A stretch of DNA of 64,000 nt from Bacteroidaceae bacterium. GTDB taxonomy: Bacteria; Bacteroidota; Bacteroidia; Bacteroidales; Bacteroidaceae. Every line of letters starts with the position of its first letter. Positions within the stretch are counted from its first letter, which is position 1. Position numbers and translations under genes: made by a program. Under the pieces are notes generated by a model that searched no databases, had not been told where the DNA came from, and was given only the letters and a program-made list of their open reading frames with translations. The DNA is taken from the NCBI GenBank assembly GCA_024688885.1, contig JAILDV010000046.1, forward strand, positions 1-64,000, in the 5' to 3' direction. Positions 56,570 to 64,000 of the stretch are shown here, in pieces.

Positions 56570-57319
56570 ATGAAAAAAAGTGTAATAAATGGACTTCTTG
56601 TCGTTTGTACATTAGGTCTGGTCGCTGCATGCATCTTTAGCATCTACAGCGATATTGCCTTTGATGAGGAGAAGGCAGAACGTGAGAAACTGGTTATTGC
56701 CCGTCTGATGCAGATTCGCGATGCAGAGGAGCAGTACAAGATGACGTTTGGTGAATACTGCGGCACCATCGACTCTCTGATTGATTTTGTGAAGAACGGC
56801 AAGACTGTTGACAAGATCATCAAGGAAGGTGAGCTGACAGATGACCAGTTGGAAGCCGGTATGACCGAAAGAGAAGCTGTCGCTCAAGGTCTCATCAAGC
56901 GTGACACCATTTGGATGACTGCTGCAGAGAAGTTGGGCATCGCTAATCCAGACTCTATGAAGTATGTGCCAGTTGGTCGTCCTGCTGATGGCACATTCTT
57001 CGTGGTTCACTCCACTTTTGACCCCTCTTTGTACGACACCATTTATCAGGGTGTGATCGAATTGCGTAAGAAGGCTCAGTTCAACATGAAGTCCAATGAG
57101 TTCGACATGCTGGTTGAGTTCCGTGCTCGTCTGGAAGATTACATGGACGGCATGAACGAGAAGAAGGTCAAGAGCGTGAAGGCTGACTTGAAGAAGCGTC
57201 ACAGAAACCGTGCTGAACTGATGCTCGACAATGAGGACCAGACTGATGGTGAATGGTACGGACTCCGTATCGGTGACCTTGAGGATACGAACAACAAGAT
57301 GGCTGGTAACTGGGAATAA
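56570..57319 (+). CDS. hypothetical protein with N-terminal TM
   Basis: ORF from MKKSVINGLLVVCTLGLVAACIF; precedes DUF3822-like and rsmD genes. Confidence 0.75.
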   Translation: MKKSVINGLLVVCTLGLVAACIFSIYSDIAFDEEKAEREKLVIARLMQIRDAEEQYKMTFGEYCGTIDSLIDFVKNGKTVDKIIKEGELTDDQLEAGMTEREAVAQGLIKRDTIWMTAAEKLGIANPDSMKYVPVGRPADGTFFVVHSTFDPSLYDTIYQGVIELRKKAQFNMKSNEFDMLVEFRARLEDYMDGMNEKKVKSVKADLKKRHRNRAELMLDNEDQTDGEWYGLRIGDLEDTNNKMAGNWE

Positions 57320-57345
57320 TCAAGTTGACAAATGATAGTTGACAA

Positions 57346-58161
57346 TTGATGGCAGATATTCAGATTAACAATAAAAGTTTGTCCATTCGGGTCTGCTCGA
57401 ATGGACTTTCTTTTTGTACTTATACGCCCGGTCAGGAAAATCCGTTCGAATATAAAGTGTGGGATGTAAACCACACCATCTCGCTGACAGCGAACCTGAA
57501 GGATGCGCTGATGAATGAGCTGATGCTGAAACAGGAGTATCAGCGAGTGAATGTGCTCATCACCACTCCTCACTTCACAACGGTGCCTGTTGCCGCATTC
57601 AAGAAGGAGGACATTCATGCTGTGTATCAGTTCACTTTCCCGAAGGATAAGCCCCAGCATGTCAGTTACAATGTGTTGCGCCGTTCGGGCATTGCCATTG
57701 TGTTCGGGTTGGAGCGAAGCATCTATCAGCTCTTGCTCGATGACTTCCCTCGTGCTCGTTTCTATGCCTCTGCCAGCACGCTGATAGAGTTTTTCAGCGA
57801 GAAGAGTTTGTTCGGTCCCGGAAAAAAGATGTTTGTCTATCTGCACGAGAAAGAGATTACTCTTTATGCCTTTGAACAAGGACGTATGCTCTTTGTCAAT
57901 AATTTCGAATGCACCAGTGTGGCAGATATGCAGTACTACACCCTCAATGTATGGAAAGAACTGGGTTTCGACCAGGTGGACGATGCTCTTTGCGTGGTGG
58001 GTGATATGGAGAAACGCACTGTTGAACTGTCTGAGAAAATCAAGTATTTCCTGCAGAATGTCTCTGTCATTGACCGCAGCGAAGATTTCAAAGACCGTCT
58101 GACGATGGGCAACAGCTTTATTCCTTATGATTTGCAGACCTTGCTCATCTGCGGTTTCTGA
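57346..58161 (+). CDS. DUF3822 family protein
   Basis: FTLIVEFFSEKSLFGPGKKMFVYLHEKEITLYAFEQGRMLFVNNFE-type sequence and position next to rsmD. Confidence 0.75.
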   Translation: MMADIQINNKSLSIRVCSNGLSFCTYTPGQENPFEYKVWDVNHTISLTANLKDALMNELMLKQEYQRVNVLITTPHFTTVPVAAFKKEDIHAVYQFTFPKDKPQHVSYNVLRRSGIAIVFGLERSIYQLLLDDFPRARFYASASTLIEFFSEKSLFGPGKKMFVYLHEKEITLYAFEQGRMLFVNNFECTSVADMQYYTLNVWKELGFDQVDDALCVVGDMEKRTVELSEKIKYFLQNVSVIDRSEDFKDRLTMGNSFIPYDLQTLLICGF

Positions 58162-58184
58162 GTTCTTTAACTTCTATCATCTTC

Positions 58185-58715
58185 ATGCGAATCATTCGAG
58201 GAAAATATAAGGGACGTCATGTCCCTACACCGACAGGTTTCAAGGCACGCCCCACCACAGACTTTGCCAAGGAGGGACTGTTTAATATCTTGGAGAATGT
58301 CTATGTGGATTTTGAATCGTCACCCACAGCTCTTGATCTCTTTGCTGGCACAGGCTCAATCGGTTTGGAATTGGCATCGCGTGGATGCAGAAAGGTGGTG
58401 TCAGTGGAGAAGGATTTCAAGCATTGGCAGTTCCTGATGCGTGTGCAGAAAGAGTTGCAAGTGCAGGAATGGCTGCCGCTGAAAGGTGATGTATTTAAAT
58501 ATGTACAGACGTGCAAAGAACATTACGACATCATCTTTGCCGACCCTCCTTACGCATTGGAGAACCTGAAAGACATTCCTGATGTGGCTTTGCCGTTATT
58601 GGCGGAAGACGGATTGCTTGTTCTGGAACATGGCAGCAACGATGATTTCTCTGCTCATCCCCGTTTTGTTGAGCATCGTAACTACGGAAGTGTAAACTTC
58701 TCATTCTTCCAATAA
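58185..58715 (+). CDS. rsmD: 16S rRNA (guanine966-N2)-methyltransferase
   Basis: MRIIRGKYKGRHVPTP, ALDLFAGTGSIGLELASRG, IIFADPPYAL. Confidence 0.95.
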   Translation: MRIIRGKYKGRHVPTPTGFKARPTTDFAKEGLFNILENVYVDFESSPTALDLFAGTGSIGLELASRGCRKVVSVEKDFKHWQFLMRVQKELQVQEWLPLKGDVFKYVQTCKEHYDIIFADPPYALENLKDIPDVALPLLAEDGLLVLEHGSNDDFSAHPRFVEHRNYGSVNFSFFQ

Positions 58716-58757
58716 CTCCTTTATATTAAATGATTGAAGGTTCGTATATTTTATTGG

Positions 58758-58875
58758 GGGGAGTTAAAGGAGTTAAGGAGTTATCGCTACGCTCAGGAGT
58801 TAAAGCCGTTACCTTGCACAAGAGGAGTTTCCACCTGCCAAAGTATCGGCTCTAACTCCTTAACTCCTTAACTCC
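58758..58875. repeat. inverted-repeat element with GGAGTTAA arms
   Basis: GGAGTTAAAGGAGTTAAGGAGTTA…TAACTCCTTAACTCCTTAACTCC. Confidence 0.8.
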
Positions 58876-58916
58876 ACAATAAATAGCGTTAAGCTTAAAG
58901 CGAAAGTGTCAAACAA

Positions 58917-58943
58917 AAGGCTCGACCGGTTTGGTCGAGCCTT
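58917..58943. terminator. bidirectional hairpin terminator
   Basis: AAAGGCTCGACC-GGT-TTGGTCGAGCCTTT between convergent genes. Confidence 0.85.
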
Positions 58944-59024
58944 TCTTGTGTTCTTTGTAATTGAGAACAGAAGTTATATAATAATTTAAGTTTAGTAATC
59001 TTGGGATGTTGATGGAGTAGGGGA

Positions 59025-62000
59025 TTATCTCATGCCTCCGAAGCCTCCACCGAAGCCACCGCCTCCGAAGCCACCGCCGAAGCCTCCACCGAAGCCACCG
59101 CCTCCGAAGCCGCCTCTACCGCCGCCACCGCCGAAGATGTTCAGCTTGTAGATGACGTGTATCATACCGTAAGAGTAGATGGCGTTGTAGCGTGAGTCGC
59201 TTTGCTGGTAAGCGCTGATTTGACGGCTGATGTTGCTGCGGTTGTGCAGGATATCATTCCACTGGAGTGTGACGGTCAATGCGTTACCCTTGAGGAAGGA
59301 CTTACCGATTTGAGCGTTCCAAAGCAATTCGTTGGTGTTCATGTTTGCAGAGGAGAAACCGCGACGGCTGCTCTGGCTGATGTCTGTCGAGAAGGTAAGA
59401 CCGTTGTTGAAGACAAGGTTCATGTCAGCACCGTAGCTGAATGTCCAAGTTTCCATGTTACCAGTTGTCAAGACTGAGTTCTTAGAGCTGTTGTAGTTCA
59501 TGCTACCGTTGATACCCATTTCGAACCAATCCTTGCGGAAGTCGAAACCGAGGTTCTCGTTCACACCGACAGTGTTAGTGGTTGACTTGTCCTCTGTGTA
59601 CTGTTGAGGGTCGAGGTAGCTGACCTGATGGTTGTAGTTGAAGCTTGTGAAGGTGTTCATTGTGAAGTAGCCTTCTCTGTCGAGTGCTGTGTTGAAACCT
59701 GCACCGAGGTTACCGCTCCAGTTACCGTTGATATTCTCAGGCTTAGTTGTTCTAACACCAGTTTCTTCGTTATAGCTGGTACGATTCGCTGTGCTATTTC
59801 TTGTGAAGTTAACACCACCCCAACCGAAGATGCTTCGCTGATGATCCATCTGGAATGTGTTGAAGTTCAAGTTGATGTTGTGGGTGATTGAAGGCTTCAA
59901 ACCTGGGTTACCCTTTGTGATGTTCAGTGGGTTAGAGTCATCCGTGATGTCCAACAAGTTGGTCATGCTTGGCTGCTGAGTACGAGCGCGATAGTTCAGA
60001 CGCAGGTTTGTCTGCTGGGTGAAGTTATAGCGGAAGTCAAGGCTTGGAGCAAAGTTGAACACGTTGCGGGTAATGGTTGGGTACTTGGTGCCCATATACT
60101 TGTAGTCCAACACGCTGCGCTGTGGCAAGAAGTCCAGACCAATGCTGAGGTTAAAGTAGTCAGAAATCTTGCGGAAGCTGATGCTTGCCGTGTGGTTGTA
60201 GTTTTTATATTCTGAGAACTGGCTCAGTTTTTCTGCCTCTTCGTTCTCGTCAGCGCCCATCATCTCGTTACCATTGCTCAACAGATAGTCAATGGCACCG
60301 TTGATGTTGTAACGATAGTTGTTCAGAGCGTATGCCAAGTCTGTGTAAGCAGTTGGGCTCATGACGAATGCCTGGCGGTCTGACTTGTTGTAGCTGAAGT
60401 CATATCTGTAAGAGAACTGCAGATAAGTTCTGTTGGCAATAGGCTCAGAATAGGTCAACTGTGCGCCATAAGACCTGTTTCTGCCAGGAGTAGTGTAGTA
60501 ACGGTTGTTCTTAGTGTCAGTACCCGTCTTCTTATATTCGATGTTAGCAGCAGAGAGCTGTTTGCTTTCAGAGCTTCCGAAGTTACCTGTAGCACGGAGG
60601 GTGATGTTACGTCCGTAGTCGTTCAGACGGCGGTTTGCCTGCAATTCACCAGCCAGACGTTTGTTTTCGCTGTAAGTCTGCTGAGTGTTCACGTTCGTGT
60701 TGACAATCATGGCCATCAAATCTTCAGGGATAGTAGCACCTTCTCCCTTAGGAATTGCATCCTCCAATGGGTCATTGCTCACCGAATTCGGATCATCGCT
60801 GAAGTTGGCAGATTCGTTGTCGCTGTAGCCCTTATTCTTGGTAAGGTTTCCTGATGGACGGAAGATGATGTTAGTCAGTGAGTCAGGAGTCCATTCAAAA
60901 CGGAACTGTGCGTTCCAGTTGTGGGCGCTGCTGCGGCTCAAGCTTTCGCTGTTGCTAAATGCACCCTGTGAGGTGACGAAGCTCTTGGTGGATGACCAGT
61001 TTCTGGTGTCATTACCATTATACTGATAACGTGCGCTACCACCCATTTCCAGATTCTTAACCTCTGTGGCGAAGTTGAAGCCGATGTTCTTAGAGTTGCG
61101 CAGGCCACCGCCCATGCCGCCACCGCCAGCGAAACGGCCGCCACCGCCGCCGAAGCCCATGTCACCGGTGTTATTGGCACCACCCATCAAGGTGTACTGG
61201 TTGCTGTTGTTGAAGCGGTTGATAGTTGCACGACTAGACCAGCGGTCTTTTGTACCATAACCTAAATCGATGTTACCGAACCAACCATTGTTCATACCCT
61301 TCTTCACAGTCAGGTCGAGCACAGTTTCGTCTTCACCATCGTCAATACCTGTCACACGTGCAAAATCACTCTTGCGGTCGTATGCTTTGAGCTTGTCAAT
61401 CATGTTGGTTGGGATGTTCTTCATTGCTGCACTTGCGTCATCGAAGAAGAATTCCTTACCATCCACAAGAATCTTGTTCACTTTCTTACCATTGATGGTC
61501 ACACCACCATTCTCATCCACCTGTGCACCAGGGAGCTTCTTCACGAGGTCTTCCAGTACCGAACCTTCTGGCACGCGGTATGCGTCTGCATTATACACGA
61601 TGGAGTCACCGCTCACCTGCACTTTCGCAACATTGGCGGTCACTGTCACGTCGTTCATCAGCTTAGAGTCTGGTGAGATGTGAAGATAACCCACATTGAC
61701 ATTCTTGTCTTTCTTGTTGGTCAGGTCAAGTGGAAGCACCTTTGTCTGAAAACCCACATACGTGATTTTCATGGCATACTTTCCAGCCTTCACGTTCTTG
61801 ATGTTGAAACTGCCGTCAAACCCAGTAGCTGCACCGGCAACCATGCTGCTGTCGGGCAAGTTAAGGATACGTACTGTGGCTGAGATGACAACTTCGTTTG
61901 TTTCTTCTTCGAGGATTGTTCCCGAAACATTAAATTTGGACTGAGCCATTGCGCTGAGTCCCACAAAAGTGAGAAACAAAGCGATGAGTGATTTTTTCAT
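59025..62000 (-). CDS. TonB-dependent-receptor-like outer-membrane beta-barrel protein with long Gly-rich C-terminal tail
   Basis: Homologous to the 51069 ORF (PGAQVDENGGVTINGKKVNKILVDGKEFF); ends GGGGGRGGFGGGGFGGGFGGGFGGGGFGGGFGGMR. Confidence 0.9.
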   Translation of the reverse strand: MKKSLIALFLTFVGLSAMAQSKFNVSGTILEEETNEVVISATVRILNLPDSSMVAGAATGFDGSFNIKNVKAGKYAMKITYVGFQTKVLPLDLTNKKDKNVNVGYLHISPDSKLMNDVTVTANVAKVQVSGDSIVYNADAYRVPEGSVLEDLVKKLPGAQVDENGGVTINGKKVNKILVDGKEFFFDDASAAMKNIPTNMIDKLKAYDRKSDFARVTGIDDGEDETVLDLTVKKGMNNGWFGNIDLGYGTKDRWSSRATINRFNNSNQYTLMGGANNTGDMGFGGGGGRFAGGGGMGGGLRNSKNIGFNFATEVKNLEMGGSARYQYNGNDTRNWSSTKSFVTSQGAFSNSESLSRSSAHNWNAQFRFEWTPDSLTNIIFRPSGNLTKNKGYSDNESANFSDDPNSVSNDPLEDAIPKGEGATIPEDLMAMIVNTNVNTQQTYSENKRLAGELQANRRLNDYGRNITLRATGNFGSSESKQLSAANIEYKKTGTDTKNNRYYTTPGRNRSYGAQLTYSEPIANRTYLQFSYRYDFSYNKSDRQAFVMSPTAYTDLAYALNNYRYNINGAIDYLLSNGNEMMGADENEEAEKLSQFSEYKNYNHTASISFRKISDYFNLSIGLDFLPQRSVLDYKYMGTKYPTITRNVFNFAPSLDFRYNFTQQTNLRLNYRARTQQPSMTNLLDITDDSNPLNITKGNPGLKPSITHNINLNFNTFQMDHQRSIFGWGGVNFTRNSTANRTSYNEETGVRTTKPENINGNWSGNLGAGFNTALDREGYFTMNTFTSFNYNHQVSYLDPQQYTEDKSTTNTVGVNENLGFDFRKDWFEMGINGSMNYNSSKNSVLTTGNMETWTFSYGADMNLVFNNGLTFSTDISQSSRRGFSSANMNTNELLWNAQIGKSFLKGNALTVTLQWNDILHNRSNISRQISAYQQSDSRYNAIYSYGMIHVIYKLNIFGGGGGRGGFGGGGFGGGFGGGFGGGGFGGGFGGMR

Positions 62001-62152
62001 ATTGTGATGTTATTGATTGATTTTTCTTCGCTATTGTACTCAAATTGACTATAAAGTGGAGAAAAGGTTTAATGGAATGCTGAAAATTTGAGTTTTTATG
62101 TGTAATTTTGCAGCGATTTTAAGAGGTTCAATCAGTTAAAGCCCCCTGATTC

Positions 62153-62782
62153 ATGAGAAAAGTATTACTGTTATTCCTTTTTTTGCAGACATCCTTCATC
62201 CTCTCCGTGCAAGCTCAGTTCGCACGTTTGGAGAAATACCCCAACATACCCGGTCAGTACGATGCGGCATTTGTTGATTATGTAAAAGACTTTGCCAGTG
62301 GAGTCGCCAAATCCTCCTATGGTCAGTATTTTGGACAAATCACCAAAGAACGTAACATCTACGGCTTTGGTGCCTATTACACTGACAACGACGGTGTCAT
62401 CTACGGACAATATCGTCTTGGCAATTTCCTTTTTGGCATCAAGATGGGCACGCAGATTGCCAAGGTGGGCAGTAATGACCACTATATCTGCTACGACCTC
62501 ACGACGGGTAACCCGCTTTACATCATGAAGGATGGTGACAAGTATTCTCTCCCTGCCGACTACGAGAAGACCTACCGCTTCGAGTCGCTCACCTATCAGA
62601 ATGGTGATAAATATGTAGGCGAGACCGTCAACGGCAAGCGTGAAGGTGTCGGTCTATACTATTATAATAATGGTAACTACTATTATGGTCGCTACAAGAA
62701 CAACGACCGTCAAGGTTTCGGTGCCATGTTCTACACTAACAACACCCTGACCATCCAATATTGGAAGAGCGAAGACGAGTGA
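62153..62782 (+). CDS. secreted MORN-repeat-like protein
   Basis: Signal peptide; YQNGDKYVGETVNGKREGVGLYYYNNGNYYYGRYKNNDRQGFG. Confidence 0.82.
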   Translation: MRKVLLLFLFLQTSFILSVQAQFARLEKYPNIPGQYDAAFVDYVKDFASGVAKSSYGQYFGQITKERNIYGFGAYYTDNDGVIYGQYRLGNFLFGIKMGTQIAKVGSNDHYICYDLTTGNPLYIMKDGDKYSLPADYEKTYRFESLTYQNGDKYVGETVNGKREGVGLYYYNNGNYYYGRYKNNDRQGFGAMFYTNNTLTIQYWKSEDE

Positions 62783-63801
62783 TGGTCAAGACAAATTCTT
62801 TGAAAGCGTGGTTTCTTGCAGCACGCCCCAAGACACTCACAGGAGCCATTGCTCCCGTTCTTGTCGGTGCTGCCTTTGCCTTTGCTTCCTCCAACTCCCA
62901 ACCCCCAACTTTCAACCCCCAACTCTCAACTTTCAACTTTCAACTTTCAACTTTCAACTTTCAACTCCTCCTCCTTCTTCTCTGTCTGCTGTTTGCCATC
63001 TTCATGCAGATTGATGCCAATTTCATCAACGACTATTTCGATTTCAAGAAAGGAACAGACCGTGAAGACCGTCTGGGACCCGAACGTGCCTGTGCACAAG
63101 GTTGGATAACGCCGCGTGCCATGCAATGGGGCATAGGAGTGATGACAGTCCTCTCCTGTCTGGTGGGACTTGCCATCCTGTTCATTCACATGCAGTGGGA
63201 GCTGCTCCTTGTGGGCATCTTATGTGTGGTCTTCTGTTTTCTCTACACCACAAAGCTTTCCTATCTCGGTTGGGGCGATGTGCTTGTGCTCATCTTTTTC
63301 GGATTTGTACCCGTGGTGTTTACCCACTATGTCATGACCGATGGTGGATGGAATGTTCCTCTGCTCATTGCCAGTCTTGCCATGGGACTTGCCACCGACA
63401 ACCTCCTGATGGTCAACAACTATCGTGACCGCAATCAAGACAGGGTGAGTGGCAAGCGCACCATCATCGTGCACATCATCGAGGCACAAATTCGCAAATA
63501 TGGTGATGAGGAAGGTCAGAAGAAAGCTAAAAACATTTGTCTCGACATCTATCTATGGATAGGCATTGCAGCCACGTTTCTCGCCTTCACCGCACTTTTC
63601 CTGTTCTCTCCAATCAGCATTCGGCATCCGTTGATGTTCCTCTACCTCATCCTCCACTTTCGTGCCTTCCAACAGCTCAAGACACTCGATGGGCGTGACC
63701 TCAACCAAGTGCTTGGCACCACAGCCCGCAACATCTTCCTTTTCGGTGTCCTCCTCGCCTTTGGAGTGCTGCTACATAGTGGCTTAGTTCTTTCGGAATA
63801 A
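62782..63801 (+). CDS. menA: 1,4-dihydroxy-2-naphthoate polyprenyltransferase (UbiA family)
   Basis: FLAARPKTLTGAIAPVLVG, MQIDANFINDYFDFKKGTDREDRLGP, NNYRDRNQD; ATG overlaps upstream TGA. Confidence 0.93.
   Translation: MVKTNSLKAWFLAARPKTLTGAIAPVLVGAAFAFASSNSQPPTFNPQLSTFNFQLSTFNFQLLLLLLCLLFAIFMQIDANFINDYFDFKKGTDREDRLGPERACAQGWITPRAMQWGIGVMTVLSCLVGLAILFIHMQWELLLVGILCVVFCFLYTTKLSYLGWGDVLVLIFFGFVPVVFTHYVMTDGGWNVPLLIASLAMGLATDNLLMVNNYRDRNQDRVSGKRTIIVHIIEAQIRKYGDEEGQKKAKNICLDIYLWIGIAATFLAFTALFLFSPISIRHPLMFLYLILHFRAFQQLKTLDGRDLNQVLGTTARNIFLFGVLLAFGVLLHSGLVLSE
62892..62968 (+). repeat. heptanucleotide array (CAACTTT)n in frame in menA
   Basis: CAACTCC CAACCCC CAACTTT CAACCCC CAACTCT CAACTTT x5 CAACTCC. 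Confidence 0.92.
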
Positions 63802-63888
63802 GATTACTCACCTTTCATTCCTTCATTTCAGCGTAGCGCATTTCATTCTTTCATTTTCTCATTTTTTCATTCTTAAAACATACCCTTC

Positions 63889-64000
63889 GAGGATAGCCCT
63901 TACACAGACTTGAGAATGCCCCTTAAGCAGAAGTGAGAATAGCCCTTAAGCACGAGCGAGTATAGCCTTGACACAGAATCGAGTATGTTAGTGACATCGA
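63889..64000. repeat. degenerate 23-bp tandem array (4 full units + partial, runs off window)
   Basis: GAGGATAGCCCTTACACAGACTT / GAGAATGCCCCTTAAGCAGAAGT / GAGAATAGCCCTTAAGCACGAGC / GAGTATAGCCTTGACACAGAATC / GAGTATGTTAGTGACATCGA. Confidence 0.88.

Overview
64-kb Bacteroidales-type chromosomal segment (probably Prevotellaceae-like; inferred from gene content and TAnnTTTG-type promoter motifs). It carries about 40 protein genes and no rRNA, tRNA or classical CRISPR that I could recognise. Most genes are housekeeping or envelope genes: pyrC, ino1, an ECF sigma/anti-sigma pair, mfd, mtaB, TlpA-like redoxins, comEC, rpe, a DHH phosphoesterase, GH97, aroB, rfbC, glycosyltransferases, a BlaI/BlaR1-like pair, a LemA/M48/lipoprotein/legumain-like cluster, alaS, two large outer-membrane barrels, luxS, a RecD-like helicase, rsmD and menA. 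The strongest unexplained signals are repeats. (1) A family of about 100-125 bp palindromic elements is inserted in frame in conserved genes (mtaB, a GT2, recD-like twice, mfd, and a related form in alaS); the AGACC-type copies share one orientation and one reading phase. (2) Many 7-bp-period arrays with differing words sit at gene borders and inside menA and mfd, and some form the ends of a distinct inverted-repeat element. (3) Five arrays with a 22/23-bp period have unrelated sequences. (4) A surface-lipoprotein cluster encodes a periplasmic-binding-protein/legumain (C13) fusion. Coordinates were read by eye and may be off by a base or two.
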